Shown here piece after piece: positions 16,188 to 25,686 of a DNA stretch of 64,000 nt (positions within the stretch are counted from its first letter, which is position 1; each line of letters starts with the position of its first letter). A program made the position numbers and the translations under genes. The stretch covers positions 1 to 64,000 of the forward strand of contig CAZXDP010000004.1 in NCBI GenBank assembly GCA_964639255.1, given 5' to 3'. The notes beneath the pieces were generated by a model. It saw only the letters and a list, made by a program, of their open reading frames with translations, made no database searches and was not told the origin of the DNA. This DNA is from NZQO01 sp964639255 (GTDB lineage: Bacteria > Bacteroidota > Bacteroidia > Flavobacteriales > Flavobacteriaceae).

Positions 16188-16874
16188 ATGGATTATTCCG
16201 TAATATCTGGCGATATTGTGGCCTCCACAGAATTACAGGGAGCCGATAAAAATCTGTTGCGCACATCCCTTTCGCAATTGCTGGAGGAGTTGCGCACACA
16301 TTATGATTGCTATGGCCGTTTGGTAAAGGGCGATTATATAGAGTGTGTTCCCCGACGAGCTGCTGATGGACTCCGGATAGCTTTGGCCATAAAAAGTTTC
16401 GTAAAAACCATACCCATAGCCGAAAAAAATTATACCAAGGGAAAAAGCAAGGTAAAATTGTTCAAAACCTACGGCATTCGGTTGGCGATAGGGTACGGCA
16501 CCCTAAGGCAATTTGATGCTGAAGAGGGCGTTATCGATGGGGCGGCTATTTATTTTTCGGGCCGGGCCATTAACGGTAAGAATACACACAATAAAGAACG
16601 GGTCGTTGTAAAGAACACCCTGTTTTTTGCTTCAGAAAATATAGAATACAACAGGCAGTTTGGAGCAATATTAGCCTTATTGGATGTATTGTTCGCTAAG
16701 GCTACCGCGAGGCAATGCGAAGTTGTTTACTATAAGTTGATGGGGTGGACCGAGGAGACGATTTCCGAGAAACTTGGTATAAACCAATCGGTGGTCAACC
16801 AACATTCTACTAGCGTAGGCTGGAACGCTATCGAGAACGCCGTGGATGTATACGCCGAAACTTTTTCAAACTAA
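16188..16874 (+). CDS. SatD-family protein with cyclase-like domain and C-terminal helix-turn-helix
   Basis: A 228-residue protein of the SatD type. Residues 1-140 look like a degenerate class III nucleotidyl cyclase domain: SGDIVASTEL (7-16, D9), VKGDYIECV (46-54, D49), IRLAIGYGTL (97-106) and DGAAIYFSGRAI (117-128) line up with the family's DIVGST, second-metal Asp, RIGIHTG and G.AVNLAARL motifs. The tail (about 170-225, YYKLMGWTEETISEKLGINQ) is a probable helix-turn-helix. First gene of an operon with a DUF3307 membrane protein, its usual partner. SatD family membership is from memory; cyclase resemblance is my inference. Triple dyad repeat upstream suggests autoregulation. Confidence 0.7.
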   Translation: MDYSVISGDIVASTELQGADKNLLRTSLSQLLEELRTHYDCYGRLVKGDYIECVPRRAADGLRIALAIKSFVKTIPIAEKNYTKGKSKVKLFKTYGIRLAIGYGTLRQFDAEEGVIDGAAIYFSGRAINGKNTHNKERVVVKNTLFFASENIEYNRQFGAILALLDVLFAKATARQCEVVYYKLMGWTEETISEKLGINQSVVNQHSTSVGWNAIENAVDVYAETFSN

Positions 16875-16879
16875 AGACA

Positions 16880-17584
16880 ATGGATGTGCAACTCTTTATA
16901 CTTTATCAGCTATTGGCGCACGTTCTAGCCGATTTCTTTCTGCAAAATCAGAAAATGGCCTACCAAAAAGGAGAACTCGGTTTTCGAAGTCCGTTGCTCC
17001 TATGGCATGTGCTCATCGTATTTTTATTGTCTTGGGTGTTATCCTTGCAATGGACATTTTTTTACGGTGCCTTGATAATTACAGTGGGCCACTATCTTAT
17101 TGACGGAACGAAAAAGTACATAGCCTCCAATCGACACCTAGGACCCTATTCTTTTTTTATAGACCAATTTTTGCATCTCGTCGTAGTGGTCGCGGTTTCC
17201 CTTGTATTCTGGCAAAAAGGATTGCTGCAACCCCTTTGGGTACCGCCCTTATCGGCTACCGCGGTTATGGCTTTGCTCGCCTATTTGCTGTGCTTACGTC
17301 CGGCGAATTTCTTTATTCAGGAAGTGTTTTCTGCTAGTAATATTGTAGTGACGCTCGATACCGAATTGCCCAATGCCGGTAAAATGATTGGTATCTTAGA
17401 GCGGTTGTTAACCCTTACATTCATCATTACCAATCATTATGAAGCAGTAGGCTTTTTGATTGCGGCCAAGTCGATTCTGCGGTATCGAAATGACGATACC
17501 CTAAAAACCGAATATGTTTTAATTGGTACCATGCTCAGCTTCGGAATTGCCGTGGGCCTTGGTATCATTGTAACCGCTATTTAA
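16880..17584 (+). CDS. DUF3307-family membrane protein (SatE-like)
   Basis: A 234-residue protein with about six hydrophobic helices. The N-terminal block LLAHVLADFFLQNQKMAYQKG and the segment VGHYLIDGTKKY are typical of DUF3307, which contains several conserved polar residues within helices (His, Asp, Gln), as in ion or small-molecule transporters. Six bases after satD, so co-transcribed and probably functionally coupled: a soluble sensor-like protein with a membrane partner. Biochemical role unknown. Shares a TAATG stop/start with tilS. Confidence 0.78.
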   Translation: MDVQLFILYQLLAHVLADFFLQNQKMAYQKGELGFRSPLLLWHVLIVFLLSWVLSLQWTFFYGALIITVGHYLIDGTKKYIASNRHLGPYSFFIDQFLHLVVVVAVSLVFWQKGLLQPLWVPPLSATAVMALLAYLLCLRPANFFIQEVFSASNIVVTLDTELPNAGKMIGILERLLTLTFIITNHYEAVGFLIAAKSILRYRNDDTLKTEYVLIGTMLSFGIAVGLGIIVTAI

Positions 17585-18897
17585 TGTTGATAGAAAATTT
17601 TAAAGAACATCTTTCGAAAAATTTTCCCTTTGTAAGCGGAAAAAAGCTGCTTATCGCTTGCAGCGGCGGATTAGATAGCGTAACCTTAGCGCATCTCGTA
17701 CACTTATGTGGCTACGAGTATGCCCTTGCCCACTGTAATTTCAAGCTTCGCGAGGGGGAAAGCGATGAGGACGAGCGTTTTGTGGAAGACCTGTCAAAAA
17801 AATACGACGTCCCATTTTTCTCGCAAACGTTCGACACTGTTAACGTCGCTAAGGAGAATAAGCTTTCTATCCAGATGGCTGCCCGCGAACTGCGCTATGC
17901 GTGGTTTGAGGAAATTCGAAGCAGTTTTGGTTACGATTATATTCTTACAGCCCACCATCGCAACGATGATTTTGAAACATTTTTAATCAATTTATCTCGG
18001 GGCACGGGCATTCGTGGTCTTACCGGCATTCCTGAGAGATTGGGGTTCGTACTTAGGCCCTTATTGGCATTTACGAGAGATCAACTGCTCGATTTTTCAA
18101 AGAAGAAGAAACTGTACTGGCGGGAAGATAGTAGCAACGCAAAAAAGGAGTATCTACGCAACGCGTTGCGCCATAATGTCATCCCAGACTTTATAAAAGC
18201 CCATCCCAAAGTGCTATCGGGGTTTAGTAATACGGTAGAGCATCTAAAAGATAGCCAAGCGCTCATAGAAGATTATATGGCGCTTGTCTATAATCTGGCG
18301 GTTACCGAAAATTTCAATGGCTATAGTATTCATATTGAAAAGCTTCAGCAATTGCCGAATACGAAGGCGCTGTTATACGAAATGCTTCATCCGTTCAACT
18401 TTACCGCTTGGAATGATATTTACGATTTGCTCACCGCCCAACCGGGAAAGTCGGTTTTCTCTCCAACACACCGGCTCACTAAGGATAGGGGAGTCCTTCT
18501 GTTAACGACAAAAGATTCAGATGGCGAAATTCTCCCGGTAACAATATCGAAAGATATTAAAGAAGTCCAGACCCCAATTCACCTCGTTTTTGAGGAGGTT
18601 TCCTCTATTGACGTCATCAATAACAAGGTATGCCACGTGGCTCGGGAAAAGCTCACCTATCCTTTATTGCTGCGCAAATGGAGAGAGGGCGATTTCTTTT
18701 ATCCTTTTGGTATGAAAGGAAAAAAGAAATTGAGTAAATTTTTCAAAGATGAAAAGGTATCTTTGGTGGCTAAAGCGAACATCTACGTGCTCTGCAGCAA
18801 CGATAAGATTGTTTGGGTAGTGGGATTTCGTATGGACGATCGCTTTAAAGTAGATAGCGAAACCCAGGACATACTTAAAATTAGCTATTTAGATTGA
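17584..18897 (+). CDS. tilS: tRNA(Ile)-lysidine synthetase
   Basis: A 437-residue PP-loop ATPase that changes the wobble cytidine of tRNA-Ile(CAU) to lysidine, an essential step. The P-loop is CSGGLDSVTLAH (26-37); AHCNFKLREGESDEDE, TAHHRNDDFETFLINLSRGTGIRGL and the C-terminal TilS domain (LLLRKWREGDFFYPFGMKGKKKLSKFFKD) follow in normal order. Start overlaps the previous stop as TAATG. Confidence 0.96.
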   Translation: MLIENFKEHLSKNFPFVSGKKLLIACSGGLDSVTLAHLVHLCGYEYALAHCNFKLREGESDEDERFVEDLSKKYDVPFFSQTFDTVNVAKENKLSIQMAARELRYAWFEEIRSSFGYDYILTAHHRNDDFETFLINLSRGTGIRGLTGIPERLGFVLRPLLAFTRDQLLDFSKKKKLYWREDSSNAKKEYLRNALRHNVIPDFIKAHPKVLSGFSNTVEHLKDSQALIEDYMALVYNLAVTENFNGYSIHIEKLQQLPNTKALLYEMLHPFNFTAWNDIYDLLTAQPGKSVFSPTHRLTKDRGVLLLTTKDSDGEILPVTISKDIKEVQTPIHLVFEEVSSIDVINNKVCHVAREKLTYPLLLRKWREGDFFYPFGMKGKKKLSKFFKDEKVSLVAKANIYVLCSNDKIVWVVGFRMDDRFKVDSETQDILKISYLD

Positions 18898-18899
18898 TT

Positions 18900-20882
18900 A
18901 TGAGGAAGATTTTTTTAATGCTTTTGCTCTGTACCGTGGGCGTCGCTCACGCACAGGGAATTCTAGATCCCGTATCGTGGAACGTAACGGTTGCCGAAAA
19001 CAATGACGATACCCATACCATAACTATGGTGGCGACCATCGATGACGGTTGGCACCTCTATAGCCAAGAACAGTTTGGTGAAGAGTTTTTAGGTCCAATT
19101 CCCACCGAATTTACGTTTAATGCCTCTCCGTCTACCTTCCAATTAATAGGAGAAACAAAGGAACCCGCCATAGCGCCGGTATACGATCCAGTGTTCGACC
19201 TCGACGTTGTTTTTTTTGAAGATACCGCTACCTTCACCCAAACAATTCAAGTTAAAAAACCCGATAATCTAATTCTGAAAGTAGAAATTTATTATTCGGT
19301 ATGCGACGATCAACAATGCCTACCGCCCGATACCAAAACTTTCGAACTCCCTTTGGGAACGGGTACTGCTACCATTGCCAATGCAGAAATCACCGAAGAC
19401 GATCTTCAGAAAACTGCGGCCTTGCAATTGGATATAAAAGGGGGCGAAAACATAACGTCGACCACTGAAGATTCTGAAAAAGGCTATCTTACAATTTTCT
19501 TGCTCGGCTTTGTGGGTGGCTTAATAGCATTGCTTACGCCCTGTGTATTCCCCATGATTCCCCTAACGGTCTCGTTTTTTACCAAAAGTTCCAAGAACAG
19601 AAGGACCGGTTTGAAGAATGCAATTTTATATGGATTGTTCATTTTTGCAATCTATGTGCTGTTAAGCCTTCCGTTTCACTTGCTCGATACGGTAGACCCC
19701 GAAATATTGAACAATATTTCCACCAACGTAACCTTGAATATTCTGTTCTTCATTATCTTCATTGTATTTGCTTTTTCGTTTTTTGGATATTATGAAATCA
19801 CATTACCGAGCTCGTGGAGCTCTAAGATGGATGATAAGGCCACGTCACTTGGCGGAGCCATAGGGATTTTCTTTATGGCACTTACGCTAGCCATAGTATC
19901 ATTCTCCTGTACAGGACCCATTTTGGGATCGTTATTGGGAGGTTCCCTTACCAGCGACGGCGGTGCCATGCAATTATCGATGGGGATGGCTGGGTTCGGG
20001 TTGGCCTTGGCCCTTCCATTTGCGTTATTTGCGTTGTTTCCTAATTGGCTCAATTCGCTTCCCAAGAGCGGCGGTTGGTTAAACACCGTTAAGGTGGTTT
20101 TGGGTTTTGCTGAATTGGCTCTCGCCTTCAAATTTTTGAGCAATGCCGATTTGGTAGAACATTGGGGTATTTTAAAGCGCGAAATATTTATTGCCATTTG
20201 GATACTCTGCGCTTTGGGGCTGGCACTGTACCTGTTTGGGGTCATTCGCTTTCCGCATGATGGACCCAGGAAAAAACGCGTACCTATGGGGAATCTAATA
20301 GTAGGATCATTGAGCGCCGCATTTGTGCTGTACTTAATTCCGGGGTTAACCAATTCCAGCTATGCAAACCTTAAACTGTTAAGCGGATTTCCACCACCAT
20401 TGTTTTACAGTGTTTACGACAAGGAGTCGGAAGCTCCCTTGGGCTTGGAGGTGTACAAAGATTTCGATGAGGGACTAGCAATCGCCAAGGCAAAGAATAA
20501 ACCCATAATGATAGACTTTACAGGATGGGCATGCGTAAACTGCCGTAAAATGGAAGAACAGGTTTGGAGCCAAAACGAAATTTTTGAAACCATTCAAAAT
20601 GATTTTGTCCTTATTTCCCTGTATGTGGACGATAGGAAACTGCTTCCGGAAACTGCACAATTTACGTATTTGAAATCGAACGGCAACACCAAGGAAATTG
20701 AAACTATTGGCGATAAATGGGCCACGTTCCAAACGATCAATTTTCGGAACAACTCCCAGCCATATTATGTGCTGCTTTCACCGAATTTGGAATTGCTGAA
20801 TACGCCCATTGGGTATACTCCAGACGCTGATGAATATTATCAATGGCTTCAGGAAGGCTTAGAGCAATACCGCAATAAGTAG
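18900..20882 (+). CDS. dsbD: DsbD-type thiol:disulfide interchange protein
   Basis: A 660-residue inner-membrane protein that carries reducing power from the cytosol to the periplasm. I choose ATG 18900 over the TTG at 18894, as it starts a clean signal peptide (MRKIFLMLLLCTVGVAHAQ). Domains: periplasmic DsbD-alpha with cysteine pair VCDDQQC; an eight-helix CcdA/DsbD core beginning LLTPCVFPMIPLTVSFF with a second Cys in SFSCTGPILG; C-terminal thioredoxin domain with WACVNC. Last gene of the satD operon; a strong terminator follows. Confidence 0.94.
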   Translation: MRKIFLMLLLCTVGVAHAQGILDPVSWNVTVAENNDDTHTITMVATIDDGWHLYSQEQFGEEFLGPIPTEFTFNASPSTFQLIGETKEPAIAPVYDPVFDLDVVFFEDTATFTQTIQVKKPDNLILKVEIYYSVCDDQQCLPPDTKTFELPLGTGTATIANAEITEDDLQKTAALQLDIKGGENITSTTEDSEKGYLTIFLLGFVGGLIALLTPCVFPMIPLTVSFFTKSSKNRRTGLKNAILYGLFIFAIYVLLSLPFHLLDTVDPEILNNISTNVTLNILFFIIFIVFAFSFFGYYEITLPSSWSSKMDDKATSLGGAIGIFFMALTLAIVSFSCTGPILGSLLGGSLTSDGGAMQLSMGMAGFGLALALPFALFALFPNWLNSLPKSGGWLNTVKVVLGFAELALAFKFLSNADLVEHWGILKREIFIAIWILCALGLALYLFGVIRFPHDGPRKKRVPMGNLIVGSLSAAFVLYLIPGLTNSSYANLKLLSGFPPPLFYSVYDKESEAPLGLEVYKDFDEGLAIAKAKNKPIMIDFTGWACVNCRKMEEQVWSQNEIFETIQNDFVLISLYVDDRKLLPETAQFTYLKSNGNTKEIETIGDKWATFQTINFRNNSQPYYVLLSPNLELLNTPIGYTPDADEYYQWLQEGLEQYRNK

Positions 20883-20913
20883 TCTTAAAAACCTTCGAAA
20901 TAGGTGTAAAATA

Positions 20914-20942
20914 AAGAAATCCGGTTTTAGACCGGATTTCTT
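20914..20942 (+). terminator. Rho-independent terminator after dsbD
   Basis: AAGAAATCCGGT (20914-20925), loop TTTAG, ACCGGATTTCTT (20931-20942): a perfect 12-bp stem, although the T-run after it is short. Confidence 0.82.
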
Positions 20943-21195
20943 ATAACAAACCTAACTTAGTAAATTTAAAAGTTTTAGATTCAACTTTTTCGTATCTTCT
21001 TTATTTTCTATCCCCACAAAAAATAAATTCGATACAATTGATTCACTAATTCATATTTCAAATATAGAATGATTCTTCGCGTTACACCATACGTACATAC
21101 ACGTATTTTATAGCGTGGAGACTGGTTGATATTGTTTTTTGAATCAGAACCTTCCATAGTTGCGGGAATACCAATTATACATTAGTTTTACCTAA

Positions 21196-22182
21196 ATGAA
21201 TACAGACATAAAGAAAATTGGGGTTTTAACCAGTGGTGGGGACTCACCGGGAATGAACGCCGCCATACGGGCGGTGGTGCGATGTTGTACTTACCACGAG
21301 ATTGAATGCATAGGTATTTATCGTGGTCTTCAGGGATTGATCGAGGACGATATGAAGCCTCTGGGGCCGCGTTCGGTTAAAAATATCATTAACCGAGGCG
21401 GCACCTTTTTGAAATCGGCCCGTTCAAAGGAATTTAGAACGAAGGAGGGACGCCAAAAAGCATACGATAACTTAAAGAAAAATGACATCGATGCGCTCAT
21501 CGTAATTGGCGGTGATGGTACCTTTAAAGGTGCTTCCGTTTTCAACGAAGAATTTCAGTTTCCTATCATTGGTCTGCCTGGAACAATCGACAATGATATT
21601 AACGGCACCGACTTTACCATTGGTTATGATACGGCCCTAAACACCGTAGTTGAGGCTATCGATAAGATTCGCGATACCGCCAATTCGCATAACAGGTTAT
21701 TTCTCGTGGAAGTAATGGGCCGGGATGCGGGCGATATCGCCCTGAATGCAGGCATTGGTGCTGGAGCAGAGGAAATTTTGATTCCCGAGGAAAATCTGGG
21801 CCATGACCGCCTGTTGGAATCCTTAAAACGCAGCAAACAGTCGGGTAAAACATCCAGTATAATCGTCGTTTCCGAAGGCGATCAAATAGGTAAGAATATT
21901 TTCAGTCTGGCCGAATTTATAGAGAACAACCTTTCGGGCTACGAAGTACGCGTTACCGTCTTGGGGCACATTCAGCGGGGGGGCGCACCTAGCTGCTATG
22001 ACCGTGTGCTGGCTAGTAGACTGGGCGTGAGCGCGGTAGATGCGCTCATAGCGGGCGAGTACGACAAAATGATAGGCATTTTGCACAACAAGATTACCTC
22101 GGTATCTTTTGCTGAAGCTATTAAGGGAACAAATAAATTGGACTTAGAACTGCTGCGAGTAGCAGATATAACGTCGCTTTAA
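21196..22182 (+). CDS. pfkA: 6-phosphofructokinase (ATP)
   Basis: A 328-residue phosphofructokinase, the committed step of glycolysis. Visible motifs: TSGGDSPGMNAAIRAVVR (ATP site), GGDGTFKGA, PGTIDNDINGTDFTIGYDTA with the catalytic TIDND, MGRDAGDIA, and HIQRGGAPSCYDR (fructose-6-phosphate site). The Gly in GGDG after the nucleotide loop fits the ATP-dependent rather than PPi-dependent group. First gene of a four-gene sugar phosphate cluster: gap follows after 10 bases. Confidence 0.96.
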   Translation: MNTDIKKIGVLTSGGDSPGMNAAIRAVVRCCTYHEIECIGIYRGLQGLIEDDMKPLGPRSVKNIINRGGTFLKSARSKEFRTKEGRQKAYDNLKKNDIDALIVIGGDGTFKGASVFNEEFQFPIIGLPGTIDNDINGTDFTIGYDTALNTVVEAIDKIRDTANSHNRLFLVEVMGRDAGDIALNAGIGAGAEEILIPEENLGHDRLLESLKRSKQSGKTSSIIVVSEGDQIGKNIFSLAEFIENNLSGYEVRVTVLGHIQRGGAPSCYDRVLASRLGVSAVDALIAGEYDKMIGILHNKITSVSFAEAIKGTNKLDLELLRVADITSL

Positions 22183-22192
22183 AAATAAATAT

Positions 22193-23191
22193 ATGAGCAT
22201 TAAAATAGGCATTAATGGTTTTGGACGCATTGGTAGATTGGCATTCCGAATTGCATCACAAAACCCAGAGGTTGAAGTGGTGGCTGTAAACGATTTATTG
22301 GAACTCGACCATTTGGCGTATCTCCTTGAATTCGATTCGGTTCACGGCAGATTTCCCGGAACGGTAGCCACGAAAAATGGCGCCCTGCTGGTAGACGGCA
22401 AATCAATTCGGGTTTCTTCTGAAAAAGATCCAAAAAACTTAAGATGGAACGAGGTAGGAGCACAGATTGTTATTGATGCCACCGGCGTTTTCAAGGATAA
22501 GGAGTCGGCCTCGGCGCATCTCGAGGCAGGTGCAAAGCGAGTTATTATTTCAGCACCCTCCAAAACGGCACCTATGTTCGTAATGGGTGTTAACCATACC
22601 GAAGTCGATCCAAAAGATGCAGTCATTTCCAACGCCTCCTGTACGACCAACTGCTTGGCGCCCTTGGCTAAGATAATCCACGATGAATTTGGAATTGCCG
22701 AAGCACTTATGACAACCATTCACTCGGTTACGGCATCACAGTTTACGGTAGATCAACCTTCAAAAAAGAACTATCGTTTGGGGCGTAGCGCCCTTCAAAA
22801 TATCATTCCCACCACTACGGGTGCCGCGGTTGCAGTAACTAAGGTAATCCCTGCCCTGAAGGGAAAATTAACCGGTATGGCCTTTCGGGTGCCAACGGCC
22901 GACGTTTCTGTGGTAGACCTCACCCTGCGCACCGAAAAACCAACTTCGTACGAGGCGATAAAAACGTTGGTAAAAAGCGCTTCAGAAGGAGCTTATAAAG
23001 GGATAGTAGCGTATACCGAAAAAGAAGTTGTTTCCCAAGATTTCGTCTCAAACCCACATACCTGTATTTTTGATGCCCAAGCGGGTATAGAACTCAATGC
23101 CAACTTCTTTAAATTAGTGGCTTGGTACGATAACGAGTACGCCTATTCTGCCAAACTCATAGATATGTCGGTGTACCTTGCCAAACAATAA
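22193..23191 (+). CDS. gap: Glyceraldehyde-3-phosphate dehydrogenase, type I
   Basis: A 332-residue enzyme that oxidises glyceraldehyde 3-phosphate with NAD+. Rossmann motif INGFGRIGR, N33-D34 (adenosine ribose contact, pointing to NAD), catalytic C150 in SNASCTTNCLAP, its partner His in TTIHSVTASQ, and WYDNEYAYS near the C-terminus. Sits between pfkA and a sugar kinase gene; the stop codon is one base from the next ATG. Pathway context suggests the glycolytic isozyme. Confidence 0.96.
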   Translation: MSIKIGINGFGRIGRLAFRIASQNPEVEVVAVNDLLELDHLAYLLEFDSVHGRFPGTVATKNGALLVDGKSIRVSSEKDPKNLRWNEVGAQIVIDATGVFKDKESASAHLEAGAKRVIISAPSKTAPMFVMGVNHTEVDPKDAVISNASCTTNCLAPLAKIIHDEFGIAEALMTTIHSVTASQFTVDQPSKKNYRLGRSALQNIIPTTTGAAVAVTKVIPALKGKLTGMAFRVPTADVSVVDLTLRTEKPTSYEAIKTLVKSASEGAYKGIVAYTEKEVVSQDFVSNPHTCIFDAQAGIELNANFFKLVAWYDNEYAYSAKLIDMSVYLAKQ

Positions 23192-23192
23192 T

Positions 23193-24044
23193 ATGGTACT
23201 CATAGCAGACGGCGGTTCCACAAAATGCGATTGGGCTGTTCTCGATACAGCGGGAAATACCGTGCTTTCCACGCAAACGGCGGGGCTTAATCCTGCCATA
23301 CTAACAAAAGCGGAATTGCTTGCGCGATTGCAAGCCAACTCTGAACTACAGAAACTATCCAATCATGTGTCGAACGTTTATTTCTACGGTGCGGGTTGCG
23401 GTACTGAACATGCGAAACAACTTTTAACTGAAGTTTTTGAAAACTTTTTTGCAGAGGCAGCAGCGTTTATAAAAGAAGATCTTACCGCCGCAGTGTATGC
23501 TGTAACCGATTCACCAGGCATTGTCTGTATTTTGGGAACCGGAAGCAACAGCTGCTATTTCGACGGAAGCACCATCCATCCCGGTCCGCCATCCTTGGGG
23601 TATATCATCATGGATGAAGGAAGCGGAAATTACTTTGGCAAAAAGCTGTTGGCAGATTATTTTTACAAACGTATGCCGCGATCCATTTCCGAAGATTTTC
23701 AAACGCAATATGATCTCTCTCCCAATACCATTAAACAACAACTCTATAAAGAACCACACCCCAATGCCTATTTGGCAACTTTAGGGGCATATGCATTGTC
23801 GCAAAGTGAAAACGCCTATTTTCGCGCTATGATAGAAGACGGATTTAATGAATTTATCAATCACCACGTATTGTGCTTTGAGGAGGCGAAAAGAGTGCCA
23901 GTGCATTGTGTCGGTTCGGTAGCGCAGCTATCCAAACCCATATGGCTCGAATGTCTTTGCAGCCATTCGTTGCAACCCGGTACCGTGGTACAGCGCCCCA
24001 TTGAAGGTCTGATTAACTATCACAAACGAAAACTCACTGAATGA
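23193..24044 (+). CDS. N-acetylglucosamine kinase-like BadF/BadG ATPase
   Basis: A 283-residue ASKHA-fold sugar kinase. I start it at 23193 (MVLIADGGSTKCDWAV), immediately after the gap stop; an in-frame ATG at 23178 would overlap gap. Phosphate-1 motif is ADGGSTKCDW, phosphate-2 motif ILGTGSNSC, followed by GYIIMDEGSGNYFGKKLL, characteristic of the GlcNAc kinase branch. No signal peptide. Between gap and pgi, it probably feeds amino sugars, for example from peptidoglycan or chitin, into central metabolism. Substrate not proven. Confidence 0.85.
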   Translation: MVLIADGGSTKCDWAVLDTAGNTVLSTQTAGLNPAILTKAELLARLQANSELQKLSNHVSNVYFYGAGCGTEHAKQLLTEVFENFFAEAAAFIKEDLTAAVYAVTDSPGIVCILGTGSNSCYFDGSTIHPGPPSLGYIIMDEGSGNYFGKKLLADYFYKRMPRSISEDFQTQYDLSPNTIKQQLYKEPHPNAYLATLGAYALSQSENAYFRAMIEDGFNEFINHHVLCFEEAKRVPVHCVGSVAQLSKPIWLECLCSHSLQPGTVVQRPIEGLINYHKRKLTE

Positions 24045-25603
24045 AACTACCGGCGATACAACCTACCGGAACACCAGCCTGGAAGCAACTTCAAAAACAT
24101 TATTTGGAGATGCAGCACGTACATATGCGCGATCTTTTTTCCGAAAACCCGACACGGGGCGAGCGATTTTCATTGGCCTGGAACGACTTTTTCCTTGATT
24201 ATTCAAAAAACCGAATTACCGAAAAGACGCTCAAACTGCTGGTAGACCTTGCTCGACAAACTGAACTCGACAAAGCCATCTCGCTACAGTTTGAGGGGGC
24301 GACCATCAATGAAACAGAAAACCGGGCGGCGCTCCATACCGCCCTGCGCGACGTGAAGTATCCCCGGCCAGAGGTTAGCGATGCCTTGGCTAAAATGGAA
24401 CAATTTTCCGAAGAGATCATTTCCGGAGAATATAAAGGTGTTACGGGCAAGGCTATCGATACTATCGTAAACATAGGCATAGGCGGTAGCGACCTTGGGC
24501 CCAAGTTGGTGGTCGACGCGCTTCGGTATTATCGAAATCACATCAAGGTAAAGTATCTCTCCAATGTCGATGGCGATCATGGGGCATCCATATTGCGTGA
24601 AATCGATCCTGAAACAACAGTATTTATTGTAGTATCGAAAAGCTTTGGAACGCAGGAAACCCTTGCCAACGCTTCGTTGGCGAAGCAATGGATTTCCCAA
24701 AAATTAGGCGCCGAGGCAGTGAAAAAGCATTTTGCTGCAGTTTCGGCCAATCCAGAAGCTGTTGTGTCGTTTGGTATAGACGAGGAGAACCAGTTCCCAA
24801 TATGGGAATGGGTGGGCGGCAGATTTTCCCTTTGGAGCGCTGTAGGACTTAGTGCATGCTGCGCTATTGGTTTCAGCAATTTTAAAGCCCTTTTACAAGG
24901 AGCGCACGAAATGGATCTGCACTTCAAGGAGGCAGCGTTTGAAGAGAATATGCCTGTGCTATTGGCCCTAATTTCCATATGGTATGTGAATTTCTTTAAA
25001 TGTGCTACCGAGGTGGTAATCCCGTATTCACAAGACCTGAAGACGTTAGTTCCGTACCTACAACAAGTGGCTATGGAGAGCAATGGAAAGCACGTAGACC
25101 GCAATGGCGAACAAGTACAGTACCCAACGTGTCCCGTGGTGTGGGGAAATGTTGGCACTAATGCCCAGCACGCCTTCTTTCAATTATTGCATCAAGGCAC
25201 CCATATGGTTCCGGCAGATTTCATTTTATTTAAAAATTCATTAGAGGGAAATAGCGAAGCCCACGCTATATTATCGGCAAACTGCCTCGCACAGAGTCAG
25301 GCGTTGATGATGGGTGCCAAGGCAACTCGAGCACGTGATCTTTACAGGCATTTTGAAGGCAATAAACCATCAAATTCGGTATTGGTTCACAAGCTTACCC
25401 CCAGGAATTTAGGAAGCTTACTGGCCTTGTACGAACATAAGTATTTTGTACAGGGAATCATTTGGAACATTTTCAGTTTCGACCAATGGGGTGTAGAATT
25501 GGGGAAAAAAATAGCCAAGGAAATTCTAGATCAAATTAAAGGCATTACGCCTGCAAATGACACCAGCTATTCCGGATATCTTCAACAACAACTAAAAAAA
25601 TGA
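24041..25603 (+). CDS. pgi: Glucose-6-phosphate isomerase
   Basis: A 520-residue enzyme interconverting glucose 6-phosphate and fructose 6-phosphate. Signatures: NIGIGGSDLGP, VSKSFGTQETLANA, WVGGRFSLWSAVGLS (PGI signature 1), ESNGKHVDRNGE, and the catalytic-base region QLLHQGTHMVPADF. Start overlaps the sugar kinase stop (ATGA). Ends the glycolysis cluster pfkA-gap-kinase-pgi. Confidence 0.97.
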   Translation: MKLPAIQPTGTPAWKQLQKHYLEMQHVHMRDLFSENPTRGERFSLAWNDFFLDYSKNRITEKTLKLLVDLARQTELDKAISLQFEGATINETENRAALHTALRDVKYPRPEVSDALAKMEQFSEEIISGEYKGVTGKAIDTIVNIGIGGSDLGPKLVVDALRYYRNHIKVKYLSNVDGDHGASILREIDPETTVFIVVSKSFGTQETLANASLAKQWISQKLGAEAVKKHFAAVSANPEAVVSFGIDEENQFPIWEWVGGRFSLWSAVGLSACCAIGFSNFKALLQGAHEMDLHFKEAAFEENMPVLLALISIWYVNFFKCATEVVIPYSQDLKTLVPYLQQVAMESNGKHVDRNGEQVQYPTCPVVWGNVGTNAQHAFFQLLHQGTHMVPADFILFKNSLEGNSEAHAILSANCLAQSQALMMGAKATRARDLYRHFEGNKPSNSVLVHKLTPRNLGSLLALYEHKYFVQGIIWNIFSFDQWGVELGKKIAKEILDQIKGITPANDTSYSGYLQQQLKK

Positions 25604-25629
25604 TTTTTCTTAAATCTATCTTAAAAAAA

Positions 25630-25662
25630 TTTGTACCGTATGCCTTTAATTTGATATTTTTA
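25630..25662 (+). promoter_or_regulatory. Promoter of the subtilase gene
   Basis: TTTG (25630-25633), 21-base spacer, TATTTTTA (25655-25662), seven of eight positions of TAnnTTTG. The gene starts at 25687. Confidence 0.5.
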
Positions 25663-25686
25663 GCCAAATTATTAATAAAAAATAGT

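Noticed and set aside
24577..25158. Open frame of 193 codons antisense to pgi
   Set aside because: Lies wholly inside pgi, whose motifs are complete; no recognisable domain.
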